Origin: Shinella sp. SUS2 | GTDB lineage: Bacteria; Pseudomonadota; Alphaproteobacteria; Rhizobiales; Rhizobiaceae | Direction of reading: 5' to 3' | Assembly (NCBI RefSeq): GCF_001262505.1 | Contig: NZ_KQ410737.1 | Span: forward strand, 1-64,000 | DNA: 64,000 nt | Shown: in pieces, positions 17,877-27,141 of the stretch | How the letters are laid out: each line of letters starts with the position of its first letter | Numbering within the stretch: the first letter of the stretch is position 1 | Made by a program: the position numbers and the translations under genes | Notes under the pieces: model-generated | Told to the model about the DNA's origin: nothing | The model's input: only the letters and a program-made list of their open reading frames with translations | Database searches by the model: none

Positions 17877-18640
17877 CAGAACCGGTCCTTGCGCGCACGG
17901 ATTTCCGCAAAGACCTCGGCGTCACGCGCTTCCGCCATGCCGAGATGGCGGCGGATCGAGGGTTCGGCAGCCCTCAGGAAGGGATTGGTTGCCTTTTCGA
18001 GGCCGATGGTCGTCGGCGCGGTAAAGCCGCCAGCCGCCCTGATCGCCTCGATTTCCGCCACGCGGCTTGCAAGCACGGCATTGTCCGGATCGACGGTCCT
18101 GGCAAAACGCGCATTGGAGAGCGTGTATTCATGGCCGAAATAGACGGTCGTTTCGTCCGGCAGCACGGCGAGCTTGGACAGCGACTCCCACATCTGCGCC
18201 GGCGTGCCCTCGAAGAGCCGGCCGCAGCCGAGCGCGAAAAGCGTGTCAGCCGCAAAGAGCAGCTTTTCCGCCGGCAGATGGAAACAGATATGTCCTGCCG
18301 TATGCCCCGGCGTCAGGATGACCTCGACCCGCCGGCCGGCGAAGTCAAAACTGTCGCCACCATCCACCTTGCGATCGATACCCGGGATCGTCTCGCGCAC
18401 CGGACCGATGATCGTCACACCGAAACGCTCCTTCAGCGCAAGATTGGCCTCGACATGGTCGTTGTGATGGTGCGTCGTAAAAATGTGGCTGAGCGCCCAG
18501 CCGCGGCGGGCGAGCGCGTCGAGGATCGGCTTTTCCTCCGGTGCGTCGATGCTCGCGGTTGCCCCCGTTGCCGGATCATGCAGCAGCACGCCGAAATTGT
18601 CGCTGCGGCAGGGAAAGAGGTCTATTTCCAGCGGGATCAT
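17876..18640 (-). CDS. gloB: Hydroxyacylglutathione hydrolase (glyoxalase II)
   Basis: A 254-residue metallo-beta-lactamase-fold enzyme that hydrolyses S-lactoylglutathione to lactate and glutathione in methylglyoxal detoxification. The dinuclear metal site motif HHHNDH is at residues 57-62, followed by TPGHTAGH and FAADTLF, then the C-terminal HAGH domain. The ATG at 18640 gives the usual N-terminus. It is divergent from the methyltransferase gene, as I recall in other rhizobia. Confidence 0.94.
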   Translation of the reverse strand: MIPLEIDLFPCRSDNFGVLLHDPATGATASIDAPEEKPILDALARRGWALSHIFTTHHHNDHVEANLALKERFGVTIIGPVRETIPGIDRKVDGGDSFDFAGRRVEVILTPGHTAGHICFHLPAEKLLFAADTLFALGCGRLFEGTPAQMWESLSKLAVLPDETTVYFGHEYTLSNARFARTVDPDNAVLASRVAEIEAIRAAGGFTAPTTIGLEKATNPFLRAAEPSIRRHLGMAEARDAEVFAEIRARKDRF

Positions 18641-18731
18641 GATGCATTCCTCATCGCATTGGCTGAGCGGTCGGCGGGAATGTAAGGCAATCGGCCTTGA
18701 AGTCCACCGGCCCATCGCGCACATTCAGGTC

Positions 18732-19481
18732 ATGCATGCCGATATTGTCGACCTTCGCGAATTCTACCACTCGCCGCTCGGGCGCCTCGCCGATCATTCG
18801 ATCGCGATGGCACTCGCTTCGCTCTGGGCGCGCCTGCCGGACGAACGGCTGGTCGGGCTCGGCTATGCCGTGCCCTATCTGGAACGGTTCCGCGCCGATA
18901 CGGAGCGTACCTTCGCCTTCATGCCGGCGGGCCAGGGTGCGGTGAACTGGCCGCCGAGTGAGCTCTCCTCCACGGCCCTGGTCTTCGACGAAGAACTGCC
19001 ACTACCGGACGCTTCGGTCGATCGTGTTCTGATGGTGCATTCGCTGGAGTTTGCGGAAAACCCGCGCGAGACGATGAAGGAACTCTGGCGCGTGCTGGCC
19101 CCCGGCGGGCGGCTCGTCATCGTCGTGCCGAACCGGCGCGGCGTCTGGGCACGCATGGAGCACACGCCCTTCGGCTCCGGCCGGCCCTATTCGCGCCGCC
19201 AGCTGACCGCGCTGTTGCGCGAGACCAACTTCACACCCGGCGCCTCGGCCGAGGCGCTGTTCTTTCCGCCTTCCAAACTGCGCAGCGTGCAGAAACTACG
19301 AGGCGCCTTCGAGCGGCTAGGCCGAACGCTCTGGCCGATGTTTTCCGGCGTCATCATCGTCGAGGCCCAGAAGCGACTCTACCAGGGCTTGCCCGTTGCC
19401 GCACGCGCCTCACGCCGCGTCTTCGTGCCCGTACTCGCCCCACACGGCGTGCCGACGACGCGCGAGCGCGCCCAACGCTGA
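18732..19481 (+). CDS. Class I SAM-dependent methyltransferase
   Basis: A 249-residue protein with a methyltransferase type 11 core. The acidic/hydrophobic motif IV region is LPLPDASVDRVLMVHSLEF, and LWRVLAPGGRLVIVVPNRRG is motif post-I/VI. The usual glycine-rich motif I appears degenerate (VGLGYAVPYLERF). The substrate is unknown. The chosen ATG is the first in frame after the divergent gloB promoter area. The tyrC gene follows after about 64 bases containing a GC-rich hairpin. Confidence 0.8.
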   Translation: MHADIVDLREFYHSPLGRLADHSIAMALASLWARLPDERLVGLGYAVPYLERFRADTERTFAFMPAGQGAVNWPPSELSSTALVFDEELPLPDASVDRVLMVHSLEFAENPRETMKELWRVLAPGGRLVIVVPNRRGVWARMEHTPFGSGRPYSRRQLTALLRETNFTPGASAEALFFPPSKLRSVQKLRGAFERLGRTLWPMFSGVIIVEAQKRLYQGLPVAARASRRVFVPVLAPHGVPTTRERAQR

Positions 19482-19498
19482 TCCCCTCGACAAATGCC

Positions 19499-19520
19499 GG
19501 CCCGCCCGCTAGAGCGGGCC
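19499..19520 (+). other. GC-rich hairpin before tyrC
   Basis: GGCCCGC (19499-19505) pairs with GCGGGCC (19514-19520) around an 8-base loop. It has no T-run, so it may slow or partly stop transcription from the methyltransferase gene, or protect the transcript. Confidence 0.35.
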
Positions 19521-19545
19521 CACGCGGAAACGAAGGGCGAAGGGC

Positions 19546-20475
19546 ATGACGGACGGACATTTCGACAAGATCGCGCTGATCGGCATCGGCCTCATCGGCT
19601 CTTCCATCGCCCGCGCCGTCAAGGCGAAGGGCCTTGCCAAGACCGTCACCATTTCGAGCCGCAGCCAGGAGACGCTCGACCGCGCCCGCGAACTCGAGCT
19701 CGGCACCGATTACGTCCACGACGCCGGCAAAGCCGTCGAAGACGCCGATCTCGTCATCGTGTCGGTGCCCGTCGGCGCCTCCGGCAAGGTCGCGGAGGAC
19801 ATCGCTCCTCACCTGAAGTCCGGCGCCATCGTCACCGATGTCGGCTCCACCAAGGCCTCGGTCGTCGCACAGATGCTGCCGCATATGCCGAAGAACGTAC
19901 ATTTTATCCCCGGCCACCCGCTGGCAGGCACCGAGCATTCCGGTCCGGACGCCGGCTTTGCCGAACTCTTCCAGAACCGCTGGTGCATCCTCACGCCCGT
20001 GCACGGCACAGACAAGGAAGCCAAGCGCCGGCTCGCCGCCTTCTGGGAAGCCCTCGGCTCGAAGGTCGATGAAATGGATACGGAGCATCACGACAAGGTG
20101 CTCGCCATCGTCTCGCACCTGCCGCATATCATCGCCTACAACATCGTCGGCACAGCCGACGACCTCGAGACCGTGACGGAATCGGAAGTCATCAAATACT
20201 CGGCCTCGGGCTTCCGCGATTTCACCCGCCTCGCCGCCTCGGATCCGACCATGTGGCGGGACGTCTGCCTGCATAACAAGGACGCGATCCTTGAAATGCT
20301 GGCGCGTTTTTCCGAGGACCTCGCCTATCTGCAGCGCGCCATTCGCTGGGGCGACGGCGAAAAGCTCTTCGACCTGTTCACGCGCACCCGCGCCATCCGC
20401 CGCTCGATCATCGATGCGGGTCAGGACACATCCGCACCGAACTTCGGCCGGCCGGTCGCCGACAAGAAGGGCTGA
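19546..20475 (+). CDS. tyrC: Prephenate/arogenate (cyclohexadienyl) dehydrogenase
   Basis: A 309-residue NAD(P)-dependent dehydrogenase of the TyrA/TyrC type, which oxidises prephenate or arogenate on the way to tyrosine. The nucleotide-binding GIGLIGSSIARA is at the N-terminus, and DVGSTKASV, HPLAGTEHSGP and a histidine-rich THHD-like EHHDKVLAIVSHLPH region follow. No ACT or chorismate mutase domain is fused. From memory a hisC aminotransferase gene often precedes it in rhizobia; here a methyltransferase gene does. Confidence 0.92.
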   Translation: MTDGHFDKIALIGIGLIGSSIARAVKAKGLAKTVTISSRSQETLDRARELELGTDYVHDAGKAVEDADLVIVSVPVGASGKVAEDIAPHLKSGAIVTDVGSTKASVVAQMLPHMPKNVHFIPGHPLAGTEHSGPDAGFAELFQNRWCILTPVHGTDKEAKRRLAAFWEALGSKVDEMDTEHHDKVLAIVSHLPHIIAYNIVGTADDLETVTESEVIKYSASGFRDFTRLAASDPTMWRDVCLHNKDAILEMLARFSEDLAYLQRAIRWGDGEKLFDLFTRTRAIRRSIIDAGQDTSAPNFGRPVADKKG

Positions 20476-20508
20476 GCATTTTCCGCGGGATCCCGCCGGA
20501 ACGAGGCG

Positions 20509-21516
20509 TCAGACCGGCGGGATGAAGGCGATCGGGAAGAGGCCAAGATAAACGGTCCCTTCCTGCACATTGAGTTTTACCACGGCCCGGTCGCCACCCT
20601 TCGAGAGGCCTTCGATCACCTGTGCGACCTGCGTCGCCGTTTCCGCGATCTCCGGAAAGGCCTCGGAAATCCGGTCGCGCCAGACCGTGATGCCGGCAAT
20701 GTCGAGATCGAGCGTACCCGAGAGATACCCATCGTCGCCCACCCTGAGCGGGCCGGAAAGGCTCGCCACCTTGCCGTCACCGAGGTCGAGCGACAGGCGG
20801 CGCAGCTCCACATTCGCGCCGAGCGGCGCACCAGCCGGCGGCCCTTCGGCGGAAATCCATGTCGCCGCATCGGCAATCGTCATGTCGGCCGCAACATCAA
20901 GCGGCGGCAGCACCCTGTCGCCAAGATCGAGCGAGAGCGCGTCGAAGGAGGCGGCGACATCGAGCGCACCGCCCGACTGGCGGATGTGCTTTTCGCCGTG
21001 GGCAGCCGTCACGCCAAGCGACACGGCCTCCGAGGGCACGTTGAGCCGGCCCTTCAGCCCGTCATATGCGACCGAGGCGCGATCGAGCCCGTTCGTCCAG
21101 GCAGTGCCGCTTGCCCGCATGAGGTCCCAGTTTGCGTCGAAGACGAGATCGGGCGTCACGCGCACCTGCGCCGGCCCGTCGAGCTCGACGACCGCATGGC
21201 CGGGGCGATAGACCTGCGCAGCCGAGCGAAGTGCGCCGAAGGACGCCGAAAGACCCGCCGGGCGATCGTCGATACCGACCGCGTCGCAGAACAGGCCGAT
21301 GCGGAACGGGAAGCCGCGGACGGAAAGGTTGCTGCACGAGGCCGAATGCATGCCCTGTGCGGATGCAGTGAGCTGCCGATCCAGCGTGTCCTTCAACCAG
21401 CTTGCGGCGTAGAACCATCCGCCCGTATAGAGCGCGACGACGAGAACGACGGCAACGGCGAGCCGGACGAGTTTGCGCGTGACGCCGGATGTGCCGGCGT
21501 GGCTTGACGATGCCAT
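20509..21516 (-). CDS. DUF2125 domain-containing protein
   Basis: A 335-residue protein with one N-terminal membrane segment (about residues 17-37) and a DUF2125 body, so most of it is periplasmic. No catalytic residues are evident. The ATG at 21516 is preceded by GGAG at good spacing; an in-frame TTG four codons upstream is less likely. The family often sits beside tyrC and a ChaC-like gene in rhizobia, but its role is not known. It converges with tyrC. Confidence 0.8.
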   Translation of the reverse strand: MASSSHAGTSGVTRKLVRLAVAVVLVVALYTGGWFYAASWLKDTLDRQLTASAQGMHSASCSNLSVRGFPFRIGLFCDAVGIDDRPAGLSASFGALRSAAQVYRPGHAVVELDGPAQVRVTPDLVFDANWDLMRASGTAWTNGLDRASVAYDGLKGRLNVPSEAVSLGVTAAHGEKHIRQSGGALDVAASFDALSLDLGDRVLPPLDVAADMTIADAATWISAEGPPAGAPLGANVELRRLSLDLGDGKVASLSGPLRVGDDGYLSGTLDLDIAGITVWRDRISEAFPEIAETATQVAQVIEGLSKGGDRAVVKLNVQEGTVYLGLFPIAFIPPV

Positions 21517-21613
21517 GCTGTTCTCCAATGGTGGCGGACATGATTTGCCCGCAAGCGCGTCAAAGCCGGCAATTGCGGCGGCTTTTTGAGAGATGGTCCA
21601 GGTGACGGTGGAT

Positions 21614-22153
21614 ATGAACGAATTCTGGGTTTTTGGCTACGGTTCGCTGATGTGGAATCCGGGCTTCGAATTCGAGGAACAGCAGCCGGCCCATCTCTTC
21701 GGCTTCCGCCGTTCGCTCTGCGTGCGCTCCTGGGTCCATCGCGGTACCGAGACCAAGCCCGGCCTCGTGCTGGGCCTCGATCGCGGCGGCTCCTGCCGCG
21801 GCGTTGCCTTCCGCATCGCCCCCGCAAGCCAGGAGGCCGTGGTCGACTACCTGCGCGAGCGGGAACTGGTGACCCATGTCTACAAGGAGCGCACGCTTGC
21901 CGCGACGCTGGGCGACGGCCGGCGCGTCTCGACGCTCGCTTACATCTGCGACCGTGCCCATCACCAGTTCGCCGGCTCGCTCTCCATTGAGGAGGCGGCG
22001 ACGACCGTCAGCGCTGCCATCGGCAAGTCCGGCCACAACATCGACTATGTGCGCAACACGCTGACGCATCTGCGCGCCATGGGTATCCGCGACCATTGGC
22101 TGGAGGACGTCGGCCGCACCGCGGAAAACCTCCACACGCAAGGCCTCGCCTGA
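21614..22153 (+). CDS. ChaC-like gamma-glutamylcyclotransferase
   Basis: A 179-residue protein with the diagnostic N-terminal motif FGYGSLMW and a conserved glutamate in the region of VTHVYKERTL. Members cleave gamma-glutamyl peptides such as glutathione to 5-oxoproline. An alternative ATG at 21593 would add seven residues; I chose the one that puts the YGSL motif at the usual distance. It converges with the acyltransferase gene with no spacer. Confidence 0.88.
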   Translation: MNEFWVFGYGSLMWNPGFEFEEQQPAHLFGFRRSLCVRSWVHRGTETKPGLVLGLDRGGSCRGVAFRIAPASQEAVVDYLRERELVTHVYKERTLAATLGDGRRVSTLAYICDRAHHQFAGSLSIEEAATTVSAAIGKSGHNIDYVRNTLTHLRAMGIRDHWLEDVGRTAENLHTQGLA

Positions 22154-22945
22154 TCAGGCGGTGTGCGCCTTCAGCTCCGCCAGCCGCTGCTCTGCCGTCG
22201 GCGGCAGAGGCAGGTTAGGATTTTCCGCGACGGTTTCCACCAGCAGCCGATCGCTCGCCGTCTCCATCACCTCGACGAGATGGGCGAGAAAGGCATCGGG
22301 ATCCATGCCCGGCGCGATCGCCGGCAGGATACGCACCTTGAAGTGGCCGGGATAACGGACGAACTTGCGGCGCGGCCAGAACAGGCCCGGATGCATGACG
22401 ACGGGCACGACAGGCACCTGCAGATCCCGGTAGAGGCGAGCGATGCCGTATTTGTATTCCGGTGTCGCGCCCGGTGGGCGACGGGTGCCTTCCGGATAGA
22501 TGATGAGCTGGCGGCCGGAATTCATCTCTTCCTTGGTGCGCTGCATGACGGCGGCCATGACCTTGCCACGCGCACTGCGATCGACCGGCACCATGCGCTG
22601 CTTCTTCAGATACCAGCCAAAGAGCGGAATCCAGGTCAGCTCGCGCTTGAGGATGTAGAAGGGATCGTCGAGCCAGGGCAGCAGCGCATAGGCATCCCAG
22701 AAGGACTGGTGCTTCGGTGCGAAGATGTAACCGCCATCGGCCGGGATATTCTCCAATCCTTCGATCTCGAACGTCGTACCGACGACCTTGTCGAAGAGCC
22801 AGTGATTGCTCCTCGCCCAGTTCTTGGCGACGCCATAGGCCTTTTTGCGCGGCAGCAGGAAATAGGCCGGCGTCATGATGATCATCTGTAAGATGAGGTT
22901 CAGGTAGAAGAGGGTATTGAAGAGGACGGAACGGAAAGCGATCAT
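22154..22945 (-). CDS. plsC: 1-acyl-sn-glycerol-3-phosphate acyltransferase
   Basis: A 263-residue membrane-bound acyltransferase of phospholipid synthesis. The catalytic HX4D motif is HQSFWD, the acceptor-binding motif is PEGTR, and a hydrophobic N-terminus (about residues 6-28) anchors it. It converts lysophosphatidic acid to phosphatidic acid; other lyso-acceptors such as ornithine lipids are possible in rhizobia. The YdcF-like gene lies upstream on the same strand. Confidence 0.9.
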   Translation of the reverse strand: MIAFRSVLFNTLFYLNLILQMIIMTPAYFLLPRKKAYGVAKNWARSNHWLFDKVVGTTFEIEGLENIPADGGYIFAPKHQSFWDAYALLPWLDDPFYILKRELTWIPLFGWYLKKQRMVPVDRSARGKVMAAVMQRTKEEMNSGRQLIIYPEGTRRPPGATPEYKYGIARLYRDLQVPVVPVVMHPGLFWPRRKFVRYPGHFKVRILPAIAPGMDPDAFLAHLVEVMETASDRLLVETVAENPNLPLPPTAEQRLAELKAHTA

Positions 22946-23022
22946 CGGGCAGCCTGTCAGCGGGACGCGTTCCTTCGCCCTACACGATATTCAAGGACGG
23001 GGAAACTCCCGTTGCAGCGATC

Positions 23023-23736
23023 TCAACCACCGGAAAGGCCCGCCATGTCACCACGAAGGCCGGACCAGTTGCCCGCCCCTGCAAAGGCACGGATATGCGC
23101 GAGGCTGTACTTGAGGTACTCCGACAACATCGCCTTCACGACGCCCGGCTGGCGCAGCCAGTTGCCGTTCTTCAGGTCCGAATTGACGACCGGATAGGCG
23201 ATGAACTCCGTTCGGGGATCGATGACCTTCAACTCCAGCAGGCTGCGCGGCATATGGTAGTTGTTGGTGACGACGAGCACGCGGCGGAACTGGTGATCGC
23301 TGATCCAGCGCGCCGTCTCGTTGGCGTTGCCGATCGTATCCACCGCCTCGTAGCCCATGTCGACGCAGCATTCGAAAAGCGCCGACGAGCTCTGGGTGAG
23401 TTTGCGGATCTGGTTGCCGCTGGTGGCGGGGTTGACGCCGGAGATCAGCAGCCGCTGCCCGGCTCCCTGCTTGAGCAGGCCGATTGCCCGATCGATACGC
23501 TGGTAGCCGCCGGTCAACACCACGATGGCATCGGCCTTCGGATCGCTCGGCGCTTCCAGCGCAGCGACGGTTTCGGCAAAATAGAGGAAGCCGCCGGTAC
23601 CCGCCACGGCGGCAAGCAGGATGAGTGCGAGCAGCGCACGCACGGCAAGGCGGACGGGGCCCTTGCGCCGCCGCCCCTCCCCCTCCGACCGGACGCCCTG
23701 CGGCAGACCCGGTTTTGCCCGTTCAAGCGCGTTCAT
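23023..23736 (-). CDS. YdcF/ElyC family membrane protein (DUF218)
   Basis: A 237-residue protein with one N-terminal membrane segment and a DUF218 domain, identified by AIVVLTGGYQRIDRAI and the later VTNNYHMPRSLLE motif. E. coli relatives (ElyC, SanA, YdcF) act in envelope integrity or bind SAM. The ATG at 23736 follows a GGACGGA sequence; ATG 23748 and TTG 23766 are alternatives. It lies between ftsX and plsC on the same strand, an envelope-related operon. Confidence 0.85.
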   Translation of the reverse strand: MNALERAKPGLPQGVRSEGEGRRRKGPVRLAVRALLALILLAAVAGTGGFLYFAETVAALEAPSDPKADAIVVLTGGYQRIDRAIGLLKQGAGQRLLISGVNPATSGNQIRKLTQSSSALFECCVDMGYEAVDTIGNANETARWISDHQFRRVLVVTNNYHMPRSLLELKVIDPRTEFIAYPVVNSDLKNGNWLRQPGVVKAMLSEYLKYSLAHIRAFAGAGNWSGLRGDMAGLSGG

Positions 23737-23806
23737 GATTCCGTCCATAGAACGTGATTGCGGCAACCGATGGTCCGTTTCGCGGCAGCGGTTCGTCTGG
23801 GCCGGC

Positions 23807-24814
23807 TCATGGGTCGGGCAGTTGGTCGGTGCGAGATGGGTCGGAACGGATCTGGTCGATCTCGTGGATGGTCCGCATGACGGTGAAACGGGCCGTCAGC
23901 GTCGTCAGCAGCGCGATGACGACAATCGTGCCGGCAATGCCGAGATAACCCGTGAACCCCATGGAGAAGGTGCCGAACAGGGCCGTCGCCTGGTCGCTCT
24001 GGGGGGTCGCGATGGAGCGCCCCTGCCAGAAGCCGGCGACGGCAAAGAACAAGGCTGCCAGGAACCCGCCGGCCACCGAACCCTTCAGGCTGATCTTCAG
24101 GAAATGCTTCTGGAACTCGGACGCGACAAAGCTTGCCTCCGCGCCGACGAAATGCAGCACTTCGACAATGTGCCGGTTACCGGAAAGCGCGCCACGCGTT
24201 GCGAAGATAACGGTCAACACCATGGCGGAAAAGACCAGCACCAGCACGCCGGTACCGATGAAGGCCGTCGTGCGCGCCATGGCGACGAGGCGATCGACCC
24301 AGGTACGGTGGTCGTCGAGGAAGGCCGTCGGGATCTTCTGCGCCAGTGCTGCCCGCATTGCCATGAAATCCGGCGGGCTCTGCTCATCGATGGTCACGAT
24401 GACGAGACGCGGCACCGGCAGTTCGTCGATGTTCAGCCCTTCCCCAAGCCAGGGTTCGAGCAGCCGCGCCGTCGCCGTCTTGTCGACGATCGTGCCGTCG
24501 CGCGTGCCGGAGAAGGTCAGCGCGAGGTCACGCGCATCCGTCAGCGCCTTCTCCATGTCGAGATTGTCGTCGGGCTTGATCTGGATGGTGATCTCGCGGG
24601 AGATCTGGCTCTGCCAGCTCGCCGCCGTCGCCCGCACCATGCTGACCGCGCCAAAGGTGAGGCAGGCCAGAAAGGCCATGATGGCGATGACGAGCATCAG
24701 CGCGTTGCCGGACACGTTCGCCTGCGGCACGATGGGTGCCGTCGGGCGCACTTTCATTTCCGGCCGGCGCGCCGGCTGGGCGTCCTGGGCGGTATCGTGC
24801 GGCGCGTCAGTCAT
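23807..24814 (-). CDS. ftsX: Cell division protein FtsX
   Basis: A 335-residue integral membrane protein. It has one N-terminal transmembrane helix, a periplasmic loop of about 120 residues, then three C-terminal helices, which is the FtsX layout. With FtsE it forms an ABC-like complex that activates septal peptidoglycan hydrolases; the M23 protein at 335-2293 is one conceivable client, by inference only. It overlaps ftsE by eight bases. Confidence 0.92.
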   Translation of the reverse strand: MTDAPHDTAQDAQPARRPEMKVRPTAPIVPQANVSGNALMLVIAIMAFLACLTFGAVSMVRATAASWQSQISREITIQIKPDDNLDMEKALTDARDLALTFSGTRDGTIVDKTATARLLEPWLGEGLNIDELPVPRLVIVTIDEQSPPDFMAMRAALAQKIPTAFLDDHRTWVDRLVAMARTTAFIGTGVLVLVFSAMVLTVIFATRGALSGNRHIVEVLHFVGAEASFVASEFQKHFLKISLKGSVAGGFLAALFFAVAGFWQGRSIATPQSDQATALFGTFSMGFTGYLGIAGTIVVIALLTTLTARFTVMRTIHEIDQIRSDPSRTDQLPDP

Positions 24815-25466
24815 AGATATCGAGCCGTCCCTGCGAGAGGATCATGCGCCGGGCCTCCACCTGGTCCATCAGCGACAGGTCGTGCGTGGCGATCACCACG
24901 GCGGTGCCGAGACGGTTCAACTCAAGGAAGAGGCTCAGCAGCCGGCGGGCCATCGGCGGATCGACATTGCCGGTCGGCTCGTCGGCAAGCAGCAGTTCCG
25001 GCCGGTCGATGAGGGCGCGGGCAATGGCCGCGCGCTGCTTTTCCCCGCCCGACAACACCGGCGGCAGCACGTTGATTCGCTCCCCGAGCCCGACCCATTT
25101 CAAGAGTTCCAGCACGTCGGCGCGATAACTCGCCTCCTCCTTGCCACGCACGCGCAGCGGAAGGGCGACATTCTCATAGGTCGTGAGATGATCGAGCAGG
25201 CGAAAATCCTGAAAGACGATGCCGATACGCCGACGCAACATCGGCAGCTCGTCGCGCGGAATGGTGGAAATCTCCCGGTCGAAGGTGCGAATGATACCGC
25301 GCGTCGGCTGCAGGGAGAGGAAGAGAAGACGCAGCAGCGTCGTCTTGCCGGCGCCGGAAGGCCCCGTGAGAAACTGGAAAGACCGGCGCGGAATATCGAA
25401 GGTCAGGTCGCGGAGAATTTCCGGGCCCATCCCATAGCGCAGTCCGACATTCTCGAAGTGAATCAA
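24807..25466 (-). CDS. ftsE: Cell division ATP-binding protein FtsE
   Basis: A 219-residue ABC ATPase with Walker A GPSGAGKTT, signature LSGGEKQRAAIARAL, Walker B LLLADEPTG and the switch histidine in ATHD. It associates with FtsX at the septum. The start is the ATG at 25466, facing a 204-base divergent intergenic region with the DUF3426-like gene. Confidence 0.95.
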   Translation of the reverse strand: MIHFENVGLRYGMGPEILRDLTFDIPRRSFQFLTGPSGAGKTTLLRLLFLSLQPTRGIIRTFDREISTIPRDELPMLRRRIGIVFQDFRLLDHLTTYENVALPLRVRGKEEASYRADVLELLKWVGLGERINVLPPVLSGGEKQRAAIARALIDRPELLLADEPTGNVDPPMARRLLSLFLELNRLGTAVVIATHDLSLMDQVEARRMILSQGRLDIYD

Positions 25467-25670
25467 TGATCAATCCGGTTCTAGAAGCGGGTTACCCTTG
25501 CCCGCCGAAGCAGGTTCGCTGGCGAGGTCGCACAGGAAAACGGCTCTTTCACGGTCGGGTTTCCGAAGCATTAACCAGTATGGTTTACGTTTGGTAAGGA
25601 TTTCATTCAATGCCCGACTTTTCGCCGATGATTTTGCGCGGAAGGGCGCAGGCGGAACGAGGAGGTCGCG

Positions 25671-26345
25671 ATGAACGCCTTCAGGGCAAGACGCAAGGCG
25701 AAGGGCCGGATCGACCTTCTGCCGCCAGAACCGAAGACACCAGCCCGCAGGAATGCAAAGCCGTTTCCGGCACGTCTCGAAGTGGTCGACGCCGATTTCG
25801 TCGTCATTCGCAGCACTGCCACCCGCACCAGCAACGACAATCGCCGCGCCGCCCGCCCTGCACCATCTGCCGAACAGCCACATCACCTGCTGCTCCGCAT
25901 CGCCACGGCCAGTGCCCGGCTGTGCGAGGCTGGCCTGCAGTTTCTTCCGGGCCGTGCCTTTGCCGGCCTCGTGGCGACAGCCTTCATCTTCGTCTTTGCC
26001 TATGCCGGCGGGCTCTCCGCCCTGAAGGCCGCACTCCCTGAGAACGAGCCGGGCGAGACCCTGCGCATAGCCGACGTCATCACGACAGTCGACGACCGCA
26101 ACGGCATGAAGGTGCTTGCCGTCTATGGCCGCCTCACCAATGGCGGCAACACCACTGCCGCCGTCCCGCCGGTCGACATCGTCTTCGAAGGCGCTGGCAA
26201 GACGCTCCGCCACCGTCTCTCGCTCGAAACTGCCGCACTCGCCCCAGGTGCCAGCGAGACCTTCGCGTTGCGCATTCCGCACAGTGGCGGAAAAGTACCG
26301 AAAGTCTTGGTTTCGCTTGCCGCCGAGGGTGCGCCCGCTCGCTGA
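25671..26345 (+). CDS. Membrane protein with DUF3426-like C-terminal domain
   Basis: A 224-residue protein with a basic N-terminal half, one transmembrane segment (about residues 101-121) and a periplasmic domain resembling DUF3426 (ADVITTVDDRNGMKVLAVYG, then GRLTNGGN). Related proteins in other rhizobia carry an N-terminal MJ0042 zinc ribbon; I see no cysteine pairs here, so it appears to be lost. It sits between ftsE and hpt. No function can be assigned. Confidence 0.65.
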   Translation: MNAFRARRKAKGRIDLLPPEPKTPARRNAKPFPARLEVVDADFVVIRSTATRTSNDNRRAARPAPSAEQPHHLLLRIATASARLCEAGLQFLPGRAFAGLVATAFIFVFAYAGGLSALKAALPENEPGETLRIADVITTVDDRNGMKVLAVYGRLTNGGNTTAAVPPVDIVFEGAGKTLRHRLSLETAALAPGASETFALRIPHSGGKVPKVLVSLAAEGAPAR

Positions 26346-26436
26346 CTGTGCTAATCGGCTCCTTTGTTTCTCCCAGTTCCGCACGCAAAACCATCGGGTT
26401 TGCCGGATCTGCCTACGACCAAGGAGCCGCCTCGCG

Positions 26437-26985
26437 ATGCAGATTGTCCGCGGAAAGAAGATCGAAACGCTCTACGACGCCGCTACGATCGCCAAGCGCA
26501 ACGAAGAACTGGCGGCAGATATCGCCAGCGGGCCGACGAAAGACCTTCTCGTCATCGCCGTCCTCAAGGGCTCGTTCATCTTCGCAGCCGACCTCACCCG
26601 TGCCCTCCACGCCGCCGGCCTTGCCCCGGAAGTCGAGTTCATCACGCTGTCGAGCTACGGCGCCGGCACCGTTTCGCAGGGCGTGAAGGTCATCAAGGAC
26701 ATCGATAGCGACGTACACGGCCGTGACATCCTCCTGATCGACGATATCCTCGAATCCGGCCGCACGCTCAGCTTCGCCAAGGAACTGATGTACGAGCGCG
26801 GCGCCAAGAACGTCACCATCGCCGTGTTGCTCGACAAGCGCGAGAAGCGCAAGACCGACCTCGAAGCCGATTATGTCGGTTTCGAATGCCCGGATCATTT
26901 CGTCGTCGGCTACGGCATGGACGTCGCCTATGCCTTCCGCGAACTGCCCTTCGTCGGCATCGTGACGGGCGACGCGGACGCCTGA
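26437..26985 (+). CDS. hpt: Hypoxanthine phosphoribosyltransferase
   Basis: A 182-residue purine salvage enzyme forming IMP or GMP from hypoxanthine or guanine and PRPP. The PRPP-binding motif is ILLIDDILESGRT, and VLKGSFIFAADL is the pyrophosphate loop region. The ATG is preceded by AAGGAG at a fair distance. A short GC-rich hairpin (27058-27088) lies between it and the receiver gene. Confidence 0.93.
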   Translation: MQIVRGKKIETLYDAATIAKRNEELAADIASGPTKDLLVIAVLKGSFIFAADLTRALHAAGLAPEVEFITLSSYGAGTVSQGVKVIKDIDSDVHGRDILLIDDILESGRTLSFAKELMYERGAKNVTIAVLLDKREKRKTDLEADYVGFECPDHFVVGYGMDVAYAFRELPFVGIVTGDADA

Positions 26986-27141
26986 GGCTGTCCTGACCGC
27001 AGATTCCCCCATCGGCCGTTTACCGATCGACAAGGAAAGTCTGGTCTTTTCACTCAAGGAGCGGCACCGGAAATCGGCGCACCGCTCCGGCCTACCGTTC
27101 CCTCGGAACAAGGCCGGATGAACGGACCGAAAGGGGAACCG

